DNA of 64,000 nucleotides from Mucilaginibacter sp. OK098. GTDB lineage: Bacteria; Bacteroidota; Bacteroidia; Sphingobacteriales; Sphingobacteriaceae. The DNA is taken from contig NZ_FRCM01000002.1 in the NCBI RefSeq assembly GCF_900142915.1, positions 372,001 to 436,000 on the forward strand. Direction: 5' to 3'. The position numbers and the translations under genes were made by a program. Positions within the stretch are counted from its first letter, which is position 1. The number at the start of each line of letters is the position of its first letter. The notes beneath the pieces were generated by a model. It ran no database searches, had not been told where the DNA came from, and saw nothing but the letters and a program-made list of their open reading frames with translations. This document shows positions 9,011 through 16,303 of this stretch, one piece after another.

Positions 9011-10123
9011 TTAAATAGTTCTGAATTTTCCTTTAAGATTCAAAAATTTACTTTCAAAAAAAGTGTACGAAGTATAAGATACCGCTAATAAAGCAATCCC
9101 ATTTAATAACAATGAATCTGAATATTTAAAATATCCTTTCCATGGTTGACTTAAAGTAAATAATTGCTGCCATATATAAATACTATATGAAAGCTTGCCC
9201 ACCTTAATTAAAATTGGATGATTTAATATCAATGAAAAAAAGTTAGCACCTTTTAAATTAAGAACAATTACATAGCTAATTAAAGTAGGAAAAATATAAA
9301 TGAGTGCGTTCCAATTCAGAACGCCGGTTATATGAAAGCAGATAGCTACAACGAAAACAATAAGGCTTAAAAAATATGGTTGTCTGTCATCTACGTTTAT
9401 TATTCGCTTAAATATTAAAATAGATGTGACGGATCCTATAAGGATTGATGACGTGCCCCAACCAAGCAAATAAGTAAAAGACAAAATAAATTTACCTATA
9501 ATTTGATAATTAAAGGCATGAAATGAAAGCTGACCAACTATAATAATAAATGGCAATGTAATTAAGATCGGTAATACCAGAAACAGGTATTTTTTTATAG
9601 ATCTAACTAAAATGAAAGGGAAAAGCAAATAAAATTGTTCTTCAACGGCTAAACTCCAAAAATGTGCTGTTTGCCAATTGCCGCCCTGTTGTATAGGAAA
9701 ATTCCTCAAATAAAGTCCAGCTATTAGAAACATTCTTAAGGTTGTATCTAAATGAAAAATATAGGTAAGAATTAAGAGACAGAATAAATAAAGATATGCA
9801 ACCGGGAATATTCTTAATATCCTCCGAACGTAGAATTTTTTTAAGGAAACTTTTCCATTTCTAATTTTTTCTTTCAATAAAAGCGTGGTAATTAAAAACC
9901 CACTTATTACAAAGAATATGTCGACTCCTATGCTCCCAGGGAAGTAATTATCCCAAGCTTTTCCTAGCAAGGAATGAGCCAATACAACAAAAGTGATTGA
10001 AATTGCTCGTAGTCCGTCTAATCCGGATAAATATTTCGCTTGAAATACTTGTGGTATTTCTTTTATGTCAGCATCCAACTTTTGTTTGAAGATATCGAAG
10101 TTTTGCTTTAAAGAAGTATGCAT
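9011..10123 (-). CDS. Acyltransferase-3 family membrane O-acyltransferase
   Basis: The ATG at 10123 (MHTSLKQNFDIFKQKLDADI) is used because the longer frame starts with TTG. The 370-residue protein is full length for the family. Motifs: GLDGLRAISITFVVLAHSLL with the conserved Arg and His, GVDIFFVISGFLITTLL, RRILRIFP, and HFWSLAVEEQFYLLFPF. It has about ten hydrophobic segments. Such enzymes add acetyl or other acyl groups to extracellular polysaccharide, O-antigen or peptidoglycan. It closely resembles the gene at 10676-11803, suggesting a duplicated or repeatedly acquired function. AT-rich and opposite in strand to the phage genes. Confidence 0.85.
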   Translation of the reverse strand: MHTSLKQNFDIFKQKLDADIKEIPQVFQAKYLSGLDGLRAISITFVVLAHSLLGKAWDNYFPGSIGVDIFFVISGFLITTLLLKEKIRNGKVSLKKFYVRRILRIFPVAYLYLFCLLILTYIFHLDTTLRMFLIAGLYLRNFPIQQGGNWQTAHFWSLAVEEQFYLLFPFILVRSIKKYLFLVLPILITLPFIIIVGQLSFHAFNYQIIGKFILSFTYLLGWGTSSILIGSVTSILIFKRIINVDDRQPYFLSLIVFVVAICFHITGVLNWNALIYIFPTLISYVIVLNLKGANFFSLILNHPILIKVGKLSYSIYIWQQLFTLSQPWKGYFKYSDSLLLNGIALLAVSYTSYTFFESKFLNLKGKFRTI

Positions 10124-10353
10124 TTTCAAATAAACCAAATATTAACGGATTAAATACTTCAATAAAAAAATTTTAATCCTCAAAAAACTTTACAGCGCAT
10201 TCGTAGACAAATACCAAATTCCATATCAAATCTTAAGGACGTTTAAAAAGAGTTTACAGGTACTATCAGTTCTGCGGATTTTTTCAACAGTAAAACCGGT
10301 TCAGGCCCTCTCATTATTATTATAAAAACTAAACTATCCAAAAAACATAAACT

Positions 10354-10662
10354 ATGACAGCTATCGAAAATCATCAGATAAAAGGCATTACCATAAAAAA
10401 CGTGGTGGTTACAATCATTAGCACTGCCAGCATTGTAGCATCAGTAGTTACTACTTATTTTGGTCTTAAGGCAGACATTCAATCCATAAAATCGTCGCAG
10501 GAAACTGAAGAAAAAATAACTAATCTTCGAGTTACAGTGCTTGAAAATCAGGTAACCTTGCTGCAAAAAGAAATGGATGTAATTAAAGGCAACCCAAAGC
10601 CACAAAATCCATCGGTTAAAGTTAAATATCCCGCTTTATTAAGTGTAGTAGAAAAAAGATAG
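10354..10662 (+). CDS. Small membrane coiled-coil protein, phage-associated (holin- or spanin-like candidate)
   Basis: A 102-residue protein with one hydrophobic segment (about residues 17-40, VVVTIISTASIVASVVTTYF). A charged region predicted as coiled coil follows (residues 45-82, ITNLRVTVLENQVTLLQKEM), then a Pro/Lys-rich tail. One membrane span plus a coiled coil fits small phage lysis accessory proteins. No lysin gene lies next to it, so the lysis role is only a possibility. It is the last + strand gene of the phage-like region. Confidence 0.5.
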   Translation: MTAIENHQIKGITIKNVVVTIISTASIVASVVTTYFGLKADIQSIKSSQETEEKITNLRVTVLENQVTLLQKEMDVIKGNPKPQNPSVKVKYPALLSVVEKR

Positions 10663-10675
10663 CATTCCCAGGTAT

Positions 10676-11803
10676 TTACTCATTTGTTTCCACTAAGCCA
10701 CCCCAGGTTTTCACTTTGCTGAATTTGTACTTCAAGCTAAGAAAATACCTTTCGAACAGGAAGTACGACAGGCATGAAACAATCATAATAAAAATTAAAT
10801 TATACGGAAACGTTATCAAGTACCATGGCAATTTGGGATTACCGTACGTAAATACTTGCTGCCAAATGTAAATACTGTACGACAGCAAACCAATAAAAGA
10901 AAGCACCCTCGAATTTAGCAGCCTAAAAATAACAGTCGGCGAGGCGACTATATTACTGATAATGATGTAGGCAATTAAAACAGAAATCGTTAAATTGGTA
11001 TAAACCGCTTTAATGCTGTAAAATTGATCGTATTGAATGAAGAAGATTATAAATATGGCCACTAGATTTCCAGTTGTTTTATAGGATAGCAGCCATTTGT
11101 AATCAAGCTGCTTTTTATATACAAACATTGCAAGCAGGCACCCTACAGCTATGGCCTGGAATTTAAAAAGCAGACGCGTAAGCAAGTATAAAAAGCCATT
11201 GTCGGGTATGTTCAAAAGCACCTGGAAGCCGCAAAATACAGGCAAAACAGTAACTATAACCAAGGTATAAATAAAAAACACCTTAAAGCTTCTTTTTAGT
11301 ATAAACGGGAAAATAATATAAAACTGTTCCTCTACAGATAACGACCAATAATGCACTAGTTCTTGCGTATAAGTATGCTTCTGAAAAAAGCCCGAATTCA
11401 TTAAAAATAGCGAGGCGTTGATAAATTGAAAATAAGGTATTTGTAAATGAAACAGAATATTAAGGGCGATTATTAATATGATGTACAGGTAAGCAACAGG
11501 AATTATCCGCAATATGCGTCTTAAATAAAAATTTTTTAATGACACACCCCCTGTTAATTTGTACTCCCTTAAGCAAATACTGGTGATTAAAAACCCGCTT
11601 AAAACAAAAAATATGTCAACACCCAGGGCACCGTTAAAGCAAAATGAATAAACAGGATTGCGGGACAGGTGCAGGTGAGCCATTAACACCATAATAATGG
11701 AAACACCTCTTAAACCATTTAAGGAAGGATAATATTTTTCATCAACTGCTGTTGAAACCAATTGAGATTTATTTTGCAGCGCTTGCTTATTACCAGGTAC
11801 CAT
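10676..11803 (-). CDS. Acyltransferase-3 family membrane O-acyltransferase
   Basis: The ATG at 11803 (MVPGNKQALQNK) is preferred to an upstream TTG. About 375 residues. The family motifs are complete: SLNGLRGVSIIMVLMAHLHL, GVDIFFVLSGFLITSICL, RRILRIIPVAY and HYWSLSVEEQFYIIFPF, followed by eight or more hydrophobic segments. Predicted to O-acylate a surface polysaccharide. It ends 13 bp beyond the small coiled-coil gene on the other strand and starts 75 bp from tRNA-Leu(GAG), at the edge of the phage-like region. Confidence 0.85.
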   Translation of the reverse strand: MVPGNKQALQNKSQLVSTAVDEKYYPSLNGLRGVSIIMVLMAHLHLSRNPVYSFCFNGALGVDIFFVLSGFLITSICLREYKLTGGVSLKNFYLRRILRIIPVAYLYIILIIALNILFHLQIPYFQFINASLFLMNSGFFQKHTYTQELVHYWSLSVEEQFYIIFPFILKRSFKVFFIYTLVIVTVLPVFCGFQVLLNIPDNGFLYLLTRLLFKFQAIAVGCLLAMFVYKKQLDYKWLLSYKTTGNLVAIFIIFFIQYDQFYSIKAVYTNLTISVLIAYIIISNIVASPTVIFRLLNSRVLSFIGLLSYSIYIWQQVFTYGNPKLPWYLITFPYNLIFIMIVSCLSYFLFERYFLSLKYKFSKVKTWGGLVETNE

Positions 11804-11878
11804 TTTACATCGATATAATAAAAGCAATTACCTACAGCCGAGTTGATTAAAGCAACATAGTCTAACTTGCATTGGGTG

Positions 11879-11962
11879 TGCCCAGGAGCGGATTCGAACC
11901 GCCACATCCTTACGAATGCCACCCCCTCAAGATGGTGCGTCTACCAATTTCGCCACCTGGGC
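11879..11962 (-). tRNA. tRNA-Leu(GAG)
   Basis: An 84-nt class II tRNA. The acceptor GCCCAGG pairs with CCTGGGC, the anticodon stem CCATC pairs with GGTGG around the loop TTGAGGG (anticodon GAG), a long variable arm follows, and the T arm is GGTTCGAATCC. Discriminator A, no encoded CCA. The 3' end faces the phage-like region, which would make it a plausible integration target, but no second copy of its 3' end was seen in the window. Confidence 0.95.
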
Positions 11963-11965
11963 ATA

Positions 11966-12056
11966 TTAAAAAAGATTTGAGATGTTAGATTTGAGCATGA
12001 GATTAATAGTTATAAACCTGTCTCAATATTCAAATCTAATGTCTCAAATCTAAAAT
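11966..12056. repeat. Word-repeat hairpin between the two tRNA-Leu genes
   Basis: The 5' arm reads GATTTGAGATGTTAGATTTG and the 3' arm CAAATCTAATGTCTCAAATC, leaving a ~25-nt loop. It has the same design as the phage-region spacers but lies between host tRNA genes, so the design is not phage-specific. Confidence 0.65.
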
Positions 12057-12061
12057 GGATG

Positions 12062-12145
12062 TGCCCGAAGAGAGACTCGAACTCTCAAGAGACAATTCTC
12101 AACGGCTTCTGAGACCGCAACGTTTACCAATTTCGCCATCCGGGC
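12062..12145 (-). tRNA. tRNA-Leu(CAG)
   Basis: An 84-nt class II tRNA. The acceptor GCCCGGA pairs with the 3' strand ending CGGGC (a mismatch is possible near the inner end). The anticodon loop CTCAGAA gives CAG, with a long variable arm and T arm GAGTTCGAGTC. Discriminator A, CCA not encoded. It lies upstream of tRNA-Leu(GAG) on the same strand, and the two are probably co-transcribed. Confidence 0.95.
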
Positions 12146-12148
12146 ATT

Positions 12149-12231
12149 ATGAAAGAGATTTGAAATGTTAGATTTGAGGTATGAGACAATTCATCTCCAT
12201 ACTTATATCTCACGTCTCACATCTTCTAACC
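12149..12231. repeat. Word-repeat hairpin upstream of tRNA-Leu(CAG)
   Basis: The 5' arm reiterates GAGATTTGAAATG, GATTTGAGG and ATGAGA. The 3' arm reiterates TCTCCATAC, ATCTCACG and TCTCACATCT. Imperfect long stem, same vocabulary as the hairpin between the tRNAs. Confidence 0.55.
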
Positions 12232-12354
12232 GCTGCAAATATAAATTTTTAATGCAAAACGCCATTCTATAAATATAAAAAACTACAATTGGTTGCAACT
12301 TGGCGATGTAAAAATTAATTTCGGGTAAACTATTCAATCCTTTATCCTGGTAAA

Positions 12355-13371
12355 ATGAAAAAAATCCGCCTGTTGCAATTTGGTTTCTTATCACTTTTTT
12401 TGTTGATCACCGCTTGTTTAAAAGCGCAAAGCATATTAAAATTACAAGAGGGCAAACCAACCAGTATCCGTGGTCTATCTGTAGTGGACGACAGTGTAGC
12501 ATGGATCAGTGGTAGTCACGGATATATTGCCATTACCCGCGATGGCGGCAAAAACTGGACATGGCAGCAGGTAAAGGGATTTGAAAAAACCGATTTCAGG
12601 GATATTGAGGCTTTTTCTGATAAAAGCGCGGTGATCATGAGCTCAGGTACACCGGCATTGGTTTTAAAAACTAATGATGGAGGTGCAAACTGGCAGGTAA
12701 AATATAGAAATACCGATACAACCTATTTTTTAGATGCCATGGATTTTAACAAACCAAAACATGGTTTAATATTAGGTGACCCCATCAACAACAAATTTTT
12801 ATTGCTTGAAACCAATAACGGCGGCGAAACCTGGAGCCCATTTAAAGATGAGCCATATGCAATACCTGGCGAGGCTGCGTTTGCTGCAAGCGGTACCTGT
12901 TTACGGGTTATAGATAGTAAAATATTTATAGCATCAGGAGGAAAAAGCAGCCGGCTGCTGTCCTGGTCAAATAAAAACGGTTGGGATTATGCAAACTTCC
13001 CTATAACACATGGAAAGCCCAGCCAGGGATCATTTTCTGTTGCCATCGGCAAAAAAAATAATGTATTAATTGGCGGAGATTATGCAAATGATAAAAAAAC
13101 AGACTCACTAGCAGTAAGCTATACCGCCCATCCTTTTAAATTTTTAGGCCCACCGGTTAAACAACCTGCTGGTTTTCAATCGTGTGTAGAGTTTATTATG
13201 GGCGATACATTCCTCTCAACGGGTACACCTGGCAGCAATATTACAACCGATGGCGGTAAAACATGGACTAAAATTGATGATATTAGTTTTAACGTTTGCC
13301 GCAAGGCAAAACGTGGAAAATTGGTTTTATTAGCCGGCAACGGTGGAAAAATAGGCATTTTTAAAATGTAG
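12355..13371 (+). CDS. Secreted YCF48/BNR-repeat beta-propeller-like protein
   Basis: 338 residues. The signal sequence ends LLITACLKAQS, giving either a lipobox with Cys21 or a type I cleavage after KAQ. The mature part carries repeated Asp-box-like motifs: ITRDGGKNWTW, KTNDGGANWQV, ETNNGGETWSP and TTDGGKTWTKI. These are the BNR/YCF48 blade turns of a sialidase-like or photosystem-assembly-factor-like propeller. Bacteroidota homologues are often annotated as oxidoreductase, but no redox motif is seen. It is monocistronic with tRNA-Lys downstream. The substrate or partner is unknown. Confidence 0.7.
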   Translation: MKKIRLLQFGFLSLFLLITACLKAQSILKLQEGKPTSIRGLSVVDDSVAWISGSHGYIAITRDGGKNWTWQQVKGFEKTDFRDIEAFSDKSAVIMSSGTPALVLKTNDGGANWQVKYRNTDTTYFLDAMDFNKPKHGLILGDPINNKFLLLETNNGGETWSPFKDEPYAIPGEAAFAASGTCLRVIDSKIFIASGGKSSRLLSWSNKNGWDYANFPITHGKPSQGSFSVAIGKKNNVLIGGDYANDKKTDSLAVSYTAHPFKFLGPPVKQPAGFQSCVEFIMGDTFLSTGTPGSNITTDGGKTWTKIDDISFNVCRKAKRGKLVLLAGNGGKIGIFKM

Positions 13372-13423
13372 AAAGCTGGCAATGAAGCGCTTAAAAACAT
13401 TAAAAAATAAATTAAAATAACAC

Positions 13424-13454
13424 TTGCATCCATAGCCTAATAGTCCTATATTTG
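13424..13454 (+). promoter_or_regulatory. Bacteroidota-type promoter for tRNA-Lys
   Basis: TTG at 13424-13426 and TATATTTG at 13447-13454 with a 20-bp spacer match the Bacteroidota -33/-7 pattern (TTG and TAnnTTTG). The site lies about 30 bp ahead of the mature tRNA-Lys 5' end. Confidence 0.65.
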
Positions 13455-13484
13455 CACCACTTTAAACGGAAACGCTTAAAGTAT

Positions 13485-13557
13485 GATTCCGTAGCTCAGC
13501 TGGTAGAGCATAACACTTTTAATGTTGGGGTCCTGGGTTCGAATCCCAGCGGGATCA
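13485..13557 (+). tRNA. tRNA-Lys(TTT)
   Basis: 73 nt. The acceptor GATTCCG pairs with CGGGATC (one G-U), the D arm is GCTCAGCTGGTAGAGC, the anticodon stem TAACA/TGTTG surrounds the loop CTTTTAA (anticodon TTT), and the T arm is CTGGGTTCGAATCCCAG. Discriminator A, no encoded CCA. Confidence 0.96.
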
Positions 13558-13559
13558 CT

Positions 13560-13583
13560 GAAAGCCACCACACGGTGGCTTTC
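13560..13583 (+). terminator. Rho-independent-like terminator after tRNA-Lys
   Basis: GAAAGCCACC, a 4-nt loop, then GGTGGCTTTC form a perfect 10-bp stem directly after the tRNA, followed by a T-rich stretch. Confidence 0.8.
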
Positions 13584-13689
13584 TTCATTTTAATACTTTT
13601 CCAAGCGAGTTTCGGAGGATCAGGGATCAATCAGAATTCTTGTGGGGGAATAAGAAAAGTATTTATTTTGCATAAGCATAACAAAATAC

Positions 13690-13841
13690 GAACACCCTTG
13701 TTATCTCCTTACGAAACGCTTGTCCGTCTTATTTTACCTGAAGGTATTTTAGAATACTTTGAATTGACCAATGTTACCCAGACAGAGACTGGTCTGAATA
13801 TTTATCTTGAAGAGAAGAATATAGTAACCTCCGGTACTTAG
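13690..13841 (+). pseudogene. Fragment of an ISAon1-type transposase N-terminal region
   Basis: In frame over about 50 codons the translation reads LSPYETLVRLILPEGILEYF, then ELTNVTQTETGLNIYLEEKN, then a stop. LPEGILEYFE followed by an IYLEEKN strand is the hallmark N-terminal segment of ISAon1-group (ISL3/IS256-like) transposases in Bacteroidota. No proper start, catalytic core or terminal inverted repeats are present, so this is a scrap of a decayed insertion. It occupies most of the gap between tRNA-Lys and the GH20 gene. The rest, to 13913, holds nothing I recognise. Confidence 0.5.
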
Positions 13842-13913
13842 TTACGGACACGCAGAGGTACCTTTCCAGCATGGTGATGATTTGTTAAGCCGGTGGCTCC
13901 TTTAGCAAGCCTA

Positions 13914-16253
13914 TTACGGCTTCAAGTCCTCAATTTCTTTATCTGACAATACTTTGTTCCATATTCGCAATTCATCTATTTTTCCATTGAAACCACCAAC
14001 CATTTGCAATGGGAAAAACAAAGTCTCCATTTTTATCATTTTTGTTTTGTCTTTATCCGTAAATTGAATGAAATCGCCATACAGTTTCTTTTGTAGTGCG
14101 CCATTTATATAAAGGATTGTTCCCTTATTAGTACCGGCAATTACAATATGGGTCCATGTGTTTTCCGGAACGACATAATCAAAATCGAAATCATACCCCT
14201 CCCTTGAAAACCCTAATTTACCTGTGTTTCCCTGTTTTAACTTAATTACAGCATTTGGCGATTTAAAAACAATAGCGCCATTTTCATTATTATTTGAAGG
14301 ATTGATCCAAAAGGAAACGGTATAATCATAGCCGATCTCTTTATAGGGTAATTTGGCAAAACTATTTTTCCCTGAAAAAGACAAGGCGTTTCCTTTCATC
14401 CCCGCCGCATAAGCTGCCTTTTGAAGGTGTATGTTTTTATTTCTTTTATCGAAATTAAAAAAGGCGACCATTGGCTGATCTGTTTTTCCCATTTTCCCAC
14501 GGATATTCAACGAGGGGCCCTCACCTATTTTTTTACTTGCGTCTTCAAAATCGTCATACCCTGTAACAGTATGGCTTCCCGTCCACATTTTTTCAGACAG
14601 TACCTGCATTGCGGGAAACACACGGTCATGCACATCTTTTTCACTGATGCCATTTCCTACAATATCGTTCCATTCAGCAAAAGAGCCGCCTATAATAGTG
14701 GGATCGCCGGGCAGGAAATTCACATCCCCTATCATTGAAGGTGTCCAGTTGTTATAAATATTTTTAGTATCCAGGTAATCATAATAATAGCCCGCAGCGG
14801 GCACAATATACAGCCAGCCGTCGGGCGTACTGATCTGATTATAGCCCAGCTTTTTCATTTCAACAGGATTGGCATAACCGTTGTACCAGGTGTTCATGGT
14901 TACATTTTTTACGGTTACAGGCGTAGTGCCCTGTGCGTGTGTCAATGCCCCCCAAAGCCTTACATCTTTCCCAAAGCCTTGTACATACTTAATAAAATGG
15001 TCGGTAAAAGCGCGAAAAGCTTCCGCATCTTTTTTGGCATATTCATCGGTACCAATATGAACCTCCTTACCCCTAAATACAGGATGATCGCCTGATATAT
15101 ACTCTTTAAACACGTTTTCAATAACTGTGTAAGTAAGCGGATTATGCAAGTCGAGGTGATCCATTCCATACAGCTTACTGCCAATTTCAGGAACCGCTTT
15201 GGTAAAAGCCAGCGCATGTGCAGGCACATCTATTTCCGGAATAATGCGCACTGCATAATCATCTGCCAATTGCTGCAATGCAATAAATTCCTTTTTGGTA
15301 TAAAAGCCGCCTTTAGCAGTAAGACCAGGATAGGTAGCATTTTCTAAACGGAAGGCCGAGTAGGTACTGTCCCAGCTATTATTAAAATATTTTTTAAACC
15401 CATTATCGCTCAAATGAATTTGAAAATCATTCATCTTGTAGTAAGACATGAATTTTACATAATCACGCAGAAACTGAAGCGTAAAAAATTTACGTCCATC
15501 GTCCAATACAAAACCGCGCACTTTAAATTCAGGGTAATCACGCGCAATACCACAGGGGATGGCTTTCTTTTGTTCCAGTAATTGTAACAAGGTTCTTGTG
15601 CCCCAAAACAATCCCTGGTATTTTAATGCGCTGATGGTTATAAAGTTTTTAACCTCAAAATAGTAGCCTTCTTCACCAATAGCCGTATCTTTTTCCTGCA
15701 AGGTTAAATAAATATCGCCTTTTTGGGGTTTACCCGTTAATATTTTCAGAATAAAACCGCTTTGTTCTTTTAATTCCTTTTGCAGAATCCCGGCTACTTT
15801 TTGCAACGCTTGTGTATGAGCATTTACAACAATCCTGGAAGAGCGGGTTAAAGAGACATCTCCCGCCCCACCATGCCATTCCCGTAATGAAGGGATGACA
15901 AAGGGTTGCGGATTAATTCCTTTATCTATAAACCTACCGGGGACCGTTATTTGCTTTGAAACATCATATTTAACAGTATCGTTATTATTGCTTATCAACT
16001 GAAAATACAGGTTTACTTTTGTTGCAACCAGGGGCTTAACAATCCTGCCTGTACTATCAATTACCGGTGTATAATCGCTTCCCTTCAATATTAAGTGACA
16101 CCCATCAGGGCTTGCCGGAAAAGTGATTTTTTTATCGCCCGGCTTTATTGAAGGGACATCGGGAACGGACTGTGTAATTGGGTGGTTACTTTGGGAAAAT
16201 ACAAAACCCAAAGTGAAAAGCATCAAGCTTACAGACAGGATAAATTTTCTCAT
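13914..16253 (-). CDS. GH20 beta-N-acetylhexosaminidase, divergent, with C-terminal LamG-like domain
   Basis: 779 residues with a signal peptide ending FSQS. Residues ~40-110 form an Ig/FN3-like domain, ~115-235 the GH20b alpha/beta domain, ~240-570 the GH20 barrel, and ~615-779 a LamG/concanavalin-like domain (YKEIGYDYTVSFWINPSNNN, IYINGALQKKLYG-like, ELRIWNKVLSDKEI). The catalytic pair is D403-E404 in EVHIGTDEY, where most GH20 enzymes have HIGGDE. The usual FHWHLTDDQGW segment reads FQIHLSDNGFKKYF. These differences suggest a different specificity, such as a substituted (for example sulfated) GlcNAc or a disaccharide-releasing mode. Last gene of the PhnA-to-GH20 gene run; 50 bp after the next GH20. 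Confidence 0.85.
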   Translation of the reverse strand: MRKFILSVSLMLFTLGFVFSQSNHPITQSVPDVPSIKPGDKKITFPASPDGCHLILKGSDYTPVIDSTGRIVKPLVATKVNLYFQLISNNNDTVKYDVSKQITVPGRFIDKGINPQPFVIPSLREWHGGAGDVSLTRSSRIVVNAHTQALQKVAGILQKELKEQSGFILKILTGKPQKGDIYLTLQEKDTAIGEEGYYFEVKNFITISALKYQGLFWGTRTLLQLLEQKKAIPCGIARDYPEFKVRGFVLDDGRKFFTLQFLRDYVKFMSYYKMNDFQIHLSDNGFKKYFNNSWDSTYSAFRLENATYPGLTAKGGFYTKKEFIALQQLADDYAVRIIPEIDVPAHALAFTKAVPEIGSKLYGMDHLDLHNPLTYTVIENVFKEYISGDHPVFRGKEVHIGTDEYAKKDAEAFRAFTDHFIKYVQGFGKDVRLWGALTHAQGTTPVTVKNVTMNTWYNGYANPVEMKKLGYNQISTPDGWLYIVPAAGYYYDYLDTKNIYNNWTPSMIGDVNFLPGDPTIIGGSFAEWNDIVGNGISEKDVHDRVFPAMQVLSEKMWTGSHTVTGYDDFEDASKKIGEGPSLNIRGKMGKTDQPMVAFFNFDKRNKNIHLQKAAYAAGMKGNALSFSGKNSFAKLPYKEIGYDYTVSFWINPSNNNENGAIVFKSPNAVIKLKQGNTGKLGFSREGYDFDFDYVVPENTWTHIVIAGTNKGTILYINGALQKKLYGDFIQFTDKDKTKMIKMETLFFPLQMVGGFNGKIDELRIWNKVLSDKEIEDLKP

Positions 16254-16303
16254 TTATATATTTTAGTTTATAAATAATTCTTTAAGCGTAACATTAAACC
16301 TGC

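Noticed and set aside
11879..11962. tRNA-Leu(GAG) 3' end as prophage attachment site
   Set aside because: No second copy of the tRNA 3' sequence was found near the other end of the phage-like region, and no integrase is present. It could lie outside the window.
13452..13690. An open frame starting MHHFKRKRLKYDSVAQLVEH that spans tRNA-Lys
   Set aside because: The phrase VAQLVEHNTFNVGVLGSNPS is the well-known false translation of a tRNA gene. Only the later part of the frame resembles transposase, and it is reported as a fragment.
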